Origin: an uncultured Eubacteriales bacterium
Lineage (GTDB): Bacteria > Bacillota > Clostridia > Christensenellales > Aristaeellaceae
Length of the DNA: 45,623 nt
Direction: 5' to 3'
Assembly: GCA_900316415.1 (NCBI GenBank)
Contig: ONCV01000017.1
Location: forward strand, 1 to 45,623
Shown here: positions 8,248-15,034 of the stretch, piece by piece
Position numbering within the stretch: position 1 is the stretch's first letter
How the letters are laid out: every line of letters begins with the position of its first letter
The notes under the pieces: generated by a model
Told to the model about the DNA's origin: nothing
Databases searched by the model: none
The model's input: only the letters and a program-made list of their open reading frames with translations
Translations under genes and position numbers: made by a program

Positions 8248-9711
8248 ATGCCCTGCACGACCGTACTTGTCGGAAAGAAGGCCAGCAACGACCGGTCCAC
8301 CATGATTGCCCGGACGGACGACGGCCATTTTGATGTAAAGAAGCTGATTGTGGTTGAGCCGAAGGATCAGCCCCGAAAGTATAAGAGCAAAATCTCCCAC
8401 TGCGAGGTGACGCTTCCGGACAATCCCATGCGGTACACGGCCTGTCCCAGCGTGGATCCGAAGGATGGCATCTGGGGAGCGACAGGCATCAATGCCGCCA
8501 GCGTGGGCATGACCGCGACCGAGACGATCACCTCGAATCCCCGGGTGCTGTCCGCGGATCCCCTGGTCCGGAGAAAGGAACCGAAAACCCGGCGGGAGAA
8601 GGAGATTCCCGGCGGCCTGGGCGAGGAGGACTTCATCACGCTGGTGCTGCCCTACATTCACTCCGCCCGGGAGGGCGTGCTGCGCCTGGCTTCGCTGCTG
8701 GAACAGTATGGAACCTACGAATCAAACGGGATCGCCTTCAATGACCGGGACGAGGTCTGGTGGATGGAAACCATCGGCGGACATCACTGGATCGCCCGGC
8801 GGGTGCCGGACGAGATGTGCGTTATCGCGCCGAACTGGTTCGGAATGGATACCTTTGACCTTGCGGACGCGCTGGGGGAGAAAAAGGCCTTCCTCTGCTC
8901 CGCGGACCTGCGGGAATTCATCGGGGAAAACGATCTGGATACCAACCAGGGCGGGAAGTTCAACCCGCGGGATATCTTCGGATCCCATTCCGATCAGGAT
9001 CACATCTACAACACACCCCGGGCCTGGATGATGGGGCGGTATCTGACTCCCTGGAGCCATACCTGGGACGGCCCGGACGCCGAATTCACCCCGGAGAGCG
9101 ACCGGATTCCCTGGGCGCTGGTGCCTGACCGGAAACTGGCGGTGGAGGATGTGAAATATCTCCTCTCCGCGCATTATCAGGGAACGGACTATGATCCCTA
9201 TACCGCCCGGGAAACCGGAAAGCGGGGCATGTACCGCTCCATCGGAATCAACCGCACGGGCGTGACCGCGCTGTGCCAGATCCGGGAGAGGGCACCGGAG
9301 GAGGTTCGGGGGCTGGAATGGGTCTGCTTCGGATCCACGACCTTCGGAGCGATGCTGCCGGTCTATCCCCAGGTTTCCTCCATGCCCGATTATCTGGCCA
9401 AGGTCGATCTGACGCCCTCCACGGAGAACTTCTACTGGGCAAGCCGGATCATCGGCGCGCTGACGGATCCCTGCTATGCCGATCTGATTCAGGAAATTGA
9501 CCGGTATCAGGAGGCGGTTGCGGTCCGGGGACGGCAGCTGGTCCGGGAATACGACAGGAAGATCGCGGAGACGGGTGATCCGGGGCTGGCGGCGGAGGCC
9601 AACCGGGCCCTGTGCGAAATGGCGAAGGAAGAAACCGGGAAAGTGCTGGAGAAGACCGTGCTCGAATCCTCCCGGCACATGAAAAACGGCTTTAACCGGG
9701 CCGACCACTGA
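8248..9711 (+). CDS. C69 family dipeptidase
   Basis: This is an N-terminal-nucleophile peptidase that cleaves dipeptides (PepD-like). The 487-residue protein starts MPCTTVLVG; Cys3 is the expected nucleophile exposed after trimming of the N-terminus. The family blocks MIARTDDGHFD, GGHHWIARRVPDEMC and NQGGKFNPRDIF follow. There is no signal peptide, so it should be cytosolic. The ATG at 8248 has GGGAGGAG 7 bases upstream; longer starts run back into the promoter. It is followed by tadA after about 50 bases and may share its transcript. Confidence 0.92.
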   Translation: MPCTTVLVGKKASNDRSTMIARTDDGHFDVKKLIVVEPKDQPRKYKSKISHCEVTLPDNPMRYTACPSVDPKDGIWGATGINAASVGMTATETITSNPRVLSADPLVRRKEPKTRREKEIPGGLGEEDFITLVLPYIHSAREGVLRLASLLEQYGTYESNGIAFNDRDEVWWMETIGGHHWIARRVPDEMCVIAPNWFGMDTFDLADALGEKKAFLCSADLREFIGENDLDTNQGGKFNPRDIFGSHSDQDHIYNTPRAWMMGRYLTPWSHTWDGPDAEFTPESDRIPWALVPDRKLAVEDVKYLLSAHYQGTDYDPYTARETGKRGMYRSIGINRTGVTALCQIRERAPEEVRGLEWVCFGSTTFGAMLPVYPQVSSMPDYLAKVDLTPSTENFYWASRIIGALTDPCYADLIQEIDRYQEAVAVRGRQLVREYDRKIAETGDPGLAAEANRALCEMAKEETGKVLEKTVLESSRHMKNGFNRADH

Positions 9712-9762
9712 GAAGGAACGCCGGCTCTCCTTCCGCAGGAACCGGAGGAAGGACAGGACAGC

Positions 9763-10248
9763 ATGAGCGGTATGGAACGGGCGCTGCAGGAGGCGGAGCA
9801 GGCGCTGCGGGAGGGAGAGACTCCCGTGGGCGCCGTCCTGATGCGGGGCGGGGACGTGCTCTGGGCGGATCACAACCGCCGGGAGCAGCTTCACGATCCC
9901 ACCGCGCACGCGGAGATGCTCTGCCTTCGCCGCGGAGCGGAGAAAAAGGGCGACTGGCGGCTGGAAGACTGCACGCTGTATGTGACCCTGGAGCCCTGCC
10001 CCATGTGCGCCGGCGCGCTGGTGATGAGCCGGCTGGGCCGGTGCGTTTACGGCGCGGCGGATCCGGAACGGGGCTGCTGCGGAAGCGTCTACGATCTGCC
10101 GGCGGACCCGGCTCTGGGATCGGATACGCGATGGACCGCGGAGGAAAAAGAGGCGGAATGCGCCGCGCTGCTGGAACGCTTTTTTCAGGGCAGAAGGAAC
10201 AGCGGGGCGAAGCAGGGGACGACAGAAAAAGGAGGAGAAGCGCCATGA
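9763..10248 (+). CDS. tadA: tRNA-specific adenosine deaminase
   Basis: TadA converts adenosine 34 of tRNA-Arg(ACG) to inosine. The 161-residue product carries the deaminase signature: TAHAEM (His49 binds zinc, Glu51 is the proton shuttle) and EPCPMCAG (Cys79 and Cys82 bind zinc). Length and order fit the family, except for a slightly extended C-terminal tail (about residues 140-161) rich in Lys, Gly and Arg. The ribosome binding site is GGAGGAAGGA. The stop overlaps the start of the next gene (ATGA). Confidence 0.94.
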   Translation: MSGMERALQEAEQALREGETPVGAVLMRGGDVLWADHNRREQLHDPTAHAEMLCLRRGAEKKGDWRLEDCTLYVTLEPCPMCAGALVMSRLGRCVYGAADPERGCCGSVYDLPADPALGSDTRWTAEEKEAECAALLERFFQGRRNSGAKQGTTEKGGEAP

Positions 10249-11081
10249 TCAAGATGATCAGCATCCTGACGGCGATCCTCACCGGGCTGCTCTGCCTGGG
10301 CGCCGCGCCGGCCCGGGCTTCGGAGATGAGCCTGACGGTGTTCAACGTCGGGAAGGCGGACTGCATGCTGCTGCAGAGCGGCGAAACCGCCTACCTGATC
10401 GACACGGCCCGGGGGAAAAGCTGGGACGATGTGGGAAAATGGCTGCGGGGGATGAACGTCAGGCATCTCGACGGCGTGATCATCACGCATATGGATTCCG
10501 ATCATGTCGGGGGGCTGAAAAAACTGCTGAAATCCGATCTGGAGACGGATCATCTTTACTTCTCCGCCTTCTTCACCCCGGAGAAGGATGCGGAGAATCC
10601 CGGCGTGAAGACGGCGAAAAAGCAGGGCAGGGAAGCGGAATTCCTCCGGGGCGGGGAGGAGCTTCCCTTCGACGGAGGAACGCTGAAGATTATCGGGCCG
10701 CTGGAGCAGGCGAAGGACAAGGAGGACAACAACTCCCTGGTCCTGTACGCGGAGGCGGCGGGAGGCAGCATCCTGCTGGCCGGGGACATGGAGTTTTCGG
10801 AGGAGGACAGCCTGCTGAAGGCGGGGGTCGTTCCCCGGGCACGGGTGCTGAAGGTGGGCAATCACGGGGACGACGACGCCACGAGCAACGCGCTCCTGAG
10901 CGCGGTTCAGCCGGAAGTGGCCGTGATCTCCACCAGCACGGAGGAGAAGGCCAGCACGCCGGCGCAGCGGGTGCTGGAAGCCCTGACCGGCTGGGGAACG
11001 GAGATTTTTCAGACCCAGGAGGCTGAAACCGGCGTCCGGATCACCTTCCGGGACGGCACCCTGACCGTGGAATATCAGTAA
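10245..11081 (+). CDS. Secreted ComEC/Rec2-like metallo-beta-lactamase-fold hydrolase
   Basis: The 278-residue protein has a Sec signal peptide (residues 1-25, hydrophobic core ISILTAILTGLLCLGA, cleavage after ARA). The mature part starts SLTVFNVGKADCMLL, typical of the hydrolase domain found at the end of ComEC. It has the metal-binding motif THMDSDHVGG (81-90) and later LLAGDMEF and KVGNHGDDDA. No ComEC transmembrane channel is present, so this is a stand-alone extracellular enzyme, possibly a phosphodiesterase or nuclease. Its start overlaps the tadA stop by 4 bp, with GGAGGAG upstream. Confidence 0.87.
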   Translation: MIKMISILTAILTGLLCLGAAPARASEMSLTVFNVGKADCMLLQSGETAYLIDTARGKSWDDVGKWLRGMNVRHLDGVIITHMDSDHVGGLKKLLKSDLETDHLYFSAFFTPEKDAENPGVKTAKKQGREAEFLRGGEELPFDGGTLKIIGPLEQAKDKEDNNSLVLYAEAAGGSILLAGDMEFSEEDSLLKAGVVPRARVLKVGNHGDDDATSNALLSAVQPEVAVISTSTEEKASTPAQRVLEALTGWGTEIFQTQEAETGVRITFRDGTLTVEYQ

Positions 11082-11084
11082 AGG

Positions 11085-11116
11085 AAAACCGTCCCTCCGG
11101 CCGGAGGGGCGGTTTT
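11085..11116. terminator. Bidirectional terminator shared with rnpB
   Basis: An almost perfect inverted repeat, AAAACCGTCCCTCCGG / CCGGAGGGGCGGTTTT, supplies a T-run on each strand. It lies between the convergent hydrolase gene and the RNase P RNA gene. Confidence 0.85.
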
Positions 11117-11119
11117 AAA

Positions 11120-11485
11120 GCGTGAGCGTGACCATAAGCCGGGTTCTGTATAAAGCGATCATCTATCCAGTCCCATCGTTGCCGAAGGGATCGAGCGATC
11201 GCGGGATATGCGGCGAGCAACCGACGAAATCCCGCATCTTGCACCGGGTGGGGTTTACAGCGCGGACAAGTTGCCAGGCCCGCGGGTGAGCTCTTACCTC
11301 GCCTTTCCATCCTTACCGGGCGGGGACGGATCCGGAGACCCGTCCGCCGGAGTTCCCGGCGGTTTGTTTCTGTTGCACTCTCCCTGGAGTCGCCTCCGCC
11401 GGCCGTTAGCCGGCACCCTTGCTCTGCGGTGCCCGGACTTTCCTCATGCCCACGGGGGCACGCGATCGCCTGTTCACCTCACGCG
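11120..11485 (-). ncRNA. rnpB: RNase P RNA (bacterial class A)
   Basis: This is the catalytic RNA that matures tRNA 5' ends. Read on the minus strand it has the conserved 5' core GAGGAAAGTCCGGGC (P4 region), the internal ACAGAAAC segment and the 3' block ACAGAACCCGGCTTA. The ends pair as helix P1: GCGTGA at the 5' end (11484-11479) with TCACGC near the 3' end (11131-11126). The size is about 360 nt, and the overall pattern is the ancestral class A type rather than the Bacillus class B. Ends are approximate. The promoter is at 11492-11520 and the terminator at 11085-11116. Confidence 0.95.
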
Positions 11486-11491
11486 ACAGGT

Positions 11492-11520
11492 ATTGTACGC
11501 AATTGCGGGAGCTTTGTCAA
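11492..11520 (-). promoter_or_regulatory. Promoter of rnpB
   Basis: On the minus strand a perfect TTGACA (11520-11515), 17 bp, TACAAT (11497-11492). This is one of the two best promoters in the window and suits an abundant RNA. Confidence 0.85.
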
Positions 11521-11556
11521 ATGCTGCCGGAGCTGCCCGGGGAGAACGGCTGCGGT

Positions 11557-13632
11557 TCAGCCGTTCGTGTAAATGACGGAGGAGAAGGGCGGCAGATCAA
11601 AGGAAAGATAGCCCTCCAGGACGGGAGCGCAATCCTCCGGCTCGACGGAATGATTCTCCGTGCCGGTCACGATCTGGCGGTGGAAGACTTCCCCTTCCGG
11701 ACTTCCGGCATCCCGGACAAAGAGGCGGAAGCTGGTGCGCCCGCCCGTGTTGTTGACGGCGATGATGGCGCGGCTGCGGTCATTGAACCGGGCATAGGCC
11801 ACCCGGCCGTAATCTGCCAGCAGAGGCTTCAGGCACCCATCCACCAGAACGGGGAAGGATTTCCGCAGCCGGATCACATCCCGGTGCAGCCGGATCAGGG
11901 ACTGATCCTCGTGCCCCCAGGGATAGGTGCGGCGGTTATCCGGATCCGTCCAGCCCACCTGACCGGCCTCGTCGGCATAATAGACGGTCGGCGCGCCGGG
12001 CCAGGTCATCTGCATGACGACCGCTTCCCGGAAAACCCCCTTGTTGATTCCCGCGCCGGCCGCCTCGGATCCCATGGTGGTAAAACGGCCCACCATGCGG
12101 TTGGTCCGGGTCAGAAAACGGGAATGATCATGATTGCTCAGTTCGTTCATGGCGCTCATGAGGGAGGGATAGGTCAGCCGGGACATCTTGTCCCGCATGA
12201 TATCGAAAAAGGCGTGCCCGTTCTGATACAGGTCATCCCGCATGGAATCGGAGTGCTTTTCCATCCCGGTCAGGAACCAGGTCAGCGGCTCCATGAAGGC
12301 ATCGTAATTCATGATGGTGTCCCACTGATCCCCCTGCAGCCAGGAGCTGGGATCCCCGTAATGCTCCGCAATGATCAGTACGTCCGGGTTGATGGCCTTT
12401 ACCCGCTGGCGGAAGGTCCGCCAGAACTGATGATTGAATTCCGCGCTGTGCCCCAGATCCGCGGCTACGTCCAGCCGCCATCCGTCGATGGAATAGGGCG
12501 GGGACACCCATTTTTCCGCGATCCGGTAGATCTCCTCGCAAAGAGCGGGAGATGCCTCATAATTCAGCTTCGGCAGGGTGGAGTAGCCCCACCAGCCCTC
12601 GTAGGCGGGGGTGCGCCCGTTGCTGGATTCGTTGAAATGAAAGTAGGAACGGTACGGGCTGTGCACGCTCTGGAACGCGCCGGGCTGGAAGCCGGCCTTG
12701 CCCAGGTAGATGCCCTCATAGTCCATCCATTTGTTGAAGGAACCGCAGTGGTTGAACACGCCGTCCAGAATGATCCGCATGCCCCGGGCGTGCAGTTTCC
12801 GGCACAGCTGGGCGAACAGGTCATCGCTCTTTTCCAGATTTTCCATCGAGGTGACGCGGCGGATATACCGGGGAGCGTACCCGTTGTGCTTCTCCCAGGA
12901 CTGCATGGCGTAATCCACATCATCGGTGATGACGCCGAAATGGGGATCCACGTGCTCGTAATCCTGGGTGTCATATTTGTGGCTGGAGGGGGAGACGAAG
13001 ATGGGATTCAGGTACAGCACCTCAATCCCCAGCCCCTGCAGGTAATCCAGCTTGTCGATGATGCCCTGCAGATCCCCGCCGTAGAAGCAGCGGATATCCG
13101 TATCCGTGGGCAGGGCGTCCCAGTTTTCCACGTGCTTGGAATGCCCGACGGTATAGTAATATTCGTTGTCCGCCACATCGTTGGAGGGATCCCCGTTGCA
13201 GAAACGGTCCGTAAAGATCTGGTACTGCACGGCGCCCTTGGCCCAGGCGGGAACATGGAAGCCCGGACGGAAGCGGAAGGCATAGGCGGAATTGAATTCC
13301 GGATTGTTCCCGTCCTCCGTGACGCGGCAGCCGCTCTTGTCATAGGCGATTTTCAGATTGTTTTCCCCTTCGATCAGGAAGCGATACATGACTTCCGAAT
13401 CATCGCAGACGATGCCGGCTTCATAGTAATCAAAGAAATCATCCGACCTGGTTTTCATCATCAGCGTCCCCACTTCCAGGGATTCAAAGAGCAGAATGAC
13501 CCGGACGGCGCTGCCGCGGGCAACGCGGAGACGAATCGTCACGGAATCCCCGGAATCCGGCTCGGAGGGAAAACGGTAGGTTGGGGATTCGTCACTGAAA
13601 ACGGCGGAAATCAGATGGGACGGAACAGACAT
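11557..13632 (-). CDS. GH13 alpha-amylase family enzyme (neopullulanase/cyclomaltodextrinase-like)
   Basis: This enzyme hydrolyses alpha-glucans. The 691-residue protein has an N-terminal beta-rich domain (about 1-130, CBM34-like), then the GH13 barrel. The four classic regions are DGVFNH (290-295), GWRLDVAAD with nucleophile Asp388, IIAEH with acid/base Glu423, and SNHDHSR with Asp502. It ends in a C-terminal beta domain. There is no signal peptide, so it should act inside the cell on imported maltodextrins or stored glucan. The start at 13632 has AAAGGAG upstream. An inverted repeat GAACGGCTG/CAGCCGTTC (11544-11566) spans the stop region but has no T-run. Confidence 0.93.
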   Translation of the reverse strand: MSVPSHLISAVFSDESPTYRFPSEPDSGDSVTIRLRVARGSAVRVILLFESLEVGTLMMKTRSDDFFDYYEAGIVCDDSEVMYRFLIEGENNLKIAYDKSGCRVTEDGNNPEFNSAYAFRFRPGFHVPAWAKGAVQYQIFTDRFCNGDPSNDVADNEYYYTVGHSKHVENWDALPTDTDIRCFYGGDLQGIIDKLDYLQGLGIEVLYLNPIFVSPSSHKYDTQDYEHVDPHFGVITDDVDYAMQSWEKHNGYAPRYIRRVTSMENLEKSDDLFAQLCRKLHARGMRIILDGVFNHCGSFNKWMDYEGIYLGKAGFQPGAFQSVHSPYRSYFHFNESSNGRTPAYEGWWGYSTLPKLNYEASPALCEEIYRIAEKWVSPPYSIDGWRLDVAADLGHSAEFNHQFWRTFRQRVKAINPDVLIIAEHYGDPSSWLQGDQWDTIMNYDAFMEPLTWFLTGMEKHSDSMRDDLYQNGHAFFDIMRDKMSRLTYPSLMSAMNELSNHDHSRFLTRTNRMVGRFTTMGSEAAGAGINKGVFREAVVMQMTWPGAPTVYYADEAGQVGWTDPDNRRTYPWGHEDQSLIRLHRDVIRLRKSFPVLVDGCLKPLLADYGRVAYARFNDRSRAIIAVNNTGGRTSFRLFVRDAGSPEGEVFHRQIVTGTENHSVEPEDCAPVLEGYLSFDLPPFSSVIYTNG

Positions 13633-13666
13633 GGAGGATCTCCTTTCTCGGGGGATAATCAAAAAA

Positions 13667-13695
13667 AGTATACCTGAAAACGAAGCGGGGCGCAA
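13667..13695 (-). promoter_or_regulatory. Promoter of the GH13 gene
   Basis: Minus-strand TTGCGC (13695-13690), 17 bp, TATACT (13672-13667). Its -35 is only 2 bp from the -35 of the divergent promoter, so the two compete for space. Confidence 0.6.
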
Positions 13696-13697
13696 GG

Positions 13698-13726
13698 TTG
13701 AATTCTTCCCCTGCCTCTGGTATAAT
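13698..13726 (+). promoter_or_regulatory. Promoter of the secreted repeat protein
   Basis: TTGAAT (13698-13703), 17 bp, perfect TATAAT (13721-13726), about 37 bases before the start codon. Confidence 0.75.
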
Positions 13727-13762
13727 TGCCGGGAAATCCAGAGAAAAAGAGGGCTTTCGGGC

Positions 13763-14971
13763 ATGAAGATGAAGCGGAGAATTCTGGCGGGGCTGCTGGC
13801 GGGAGCCATGGCCTGCGGCATGGCCGGCGCGGGGCTGGCCGAATGGAAGGAAGAGACCCGGGGCGGAAAGGTTTCCGAGCGGACCTGGGTGGATGAGAAC
13901 GGGCTGATGGCCGTTTCCCCGGAGGGGTATACCACGGTGACCTACAGCTACAGCGGGACCACGGTGACGGAGCTGTATTATGACGCGGAAGGAGAGCCCG
14001 CGCCTTCGGCCGGCGGGTTCTACGGCCGGCAGCTGACCTACGGAAACAAGCACCGCCTGGAGGAAGTGGTCTATCTGGACGGGGAAGGGCACCGGATGGC
14101 CTGTGCGGAAGGATACGCCCGCGTGAAGATCATCTATACCGCGGCGGGCGGCGTGACCCAGGCCTCCTATTATGACGAGGACAATGCCCTGGTGACGGTG
14201 CCGTCCCTGGGCTATGCACAGCTGAAAAACGATTACCGGGGAACGACGCTGACCAAAACCACCTATCTGAATGAGCGGAAGGAGCCGGTGGATACTCCGA
14301 TGGGGTATGCGGTGATGATTCAGTCCGTAAACAAGAGCAACCGCGTCACCGGCATCCGCTTTGAGCATGCGGACGGCAGCCCGGCCGTCGGACCGGAGGG
14401 GTGGGCCAGCATGAAGCGGGAGCTGGATAAAAAACACCGGGAGATCAGCGTGAAATACTATGACCTGTCCGGAAAAATGACGGATCGTGGGCTGGGATAT
14501 GCCTATGAGCAGAAAACCTGGGAGAGTCCGACCGCTTTCGTGATCAGCCGGTTTGACCTGCAGGACCGGCAGATCCCCCTGGGGGACGGATATGTACTCC
14601 TTCGGCGGGAAATGAACAAGGACGGCCAGGTGATCCGGGAAACCTTCCTGGATGAGAAGGGAAATCCCACGGAGAACGCGGAGGGGGTTCAGGCACGGGA
14701 ATTCGAGTATGATGATCAGGGACGGCTGGCCCAGGTGCGGTTTGAAAATGCCCGGGGAGAAGCCACGGAGAACCGGTCGGGCGCCGCGGGATACCGCGAG
14801 ACGCTGGACGGGGATGGATTTGTTACCAGCAGGGTGTACCTGGGAAAGGGCGGCAGCCCCGTGAATATCTCCGCGGGATACAGCGAGGTCCGATACCTGT
14901 ATGACGCGGAACGCCAGGTGAGCCGGACCGAATACTACGATGTGAACGGCTCCCTGGTGAAAACCGAATAA
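13763..14971 (+). CDS. Secreted protein of unknown function made of about nine degenerate repeats
   Basis: I do not recognise a named family. The 402-residue product has a signal peptide (residues 1-26, RRILAGLLAGAMACGMAGAG, cleavage after GLA). The mature part is built of repeats of roughly 40-45 residues with the recurring pattern GY-x(2)-V/L-x-Y-x-YD-x(2)-G-x-PV. Examples are SYYDEDNALVTVPSLGYAQL and YYDVNGSLVKTE. The repeats are rich in Tyr, Gly, Glu and Arg and look like beta-hairpin units related in style to WG or YD/MORN-like repeats. No membrane anchor or lipobox is present. It is followed at once by the P-type ATPase gene, so the two are probably cotranscribed. Confidence 0.85.
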   Translation: MKMKRRILAGLLAGAMACGMAGAGLAEWKEETRGGKVSERTWVDENGLMAVSPEGYTTVTYSYSGTTVTELYYDAEGEPAPSAGGFYGRQLTYGNKHRLEEVVYLDGEGHRMACAEGYARVKIIYTAAGGVTQASYYDEDNALVTVPSLGYAQLKNDYRGTTLTKTTYLNERKEPVDTPMGYAVMIQSVNKSNRVTGIRFEHADGSPAVGPEGWASMKRELDKKHREISVKYYDLSGKMTDRGLGYAYEQKTWESPTAFVISRFDLQDRQIPLGDGYVLLRREMNKDGQVIRETFLDEKGNPTENAEGVQAREFEYDDQGRLAQVRFENARGEATENRSGAAGYRETLDGDGFVTSRVYLGKGGSPVNISAGYSEVRYLYDAERQVSRTEYYDVNGSLVKTE

Positions 14972-15034
14972 GGAATGGGGCGGCCCATGCTTCGCCGGAG
15001 AACCCCGGAGAAGAAGGCTGCGGAAGGAATCATG

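Noticed and set aside
11419..13677. Large plus-strand frame across the GH13 gene
   Set aside because: It runs through the RNase P RNA and opposite the amylase, and has no domain. The minus-strand GH13 enzyme with all four catalytic regions is the real gene.
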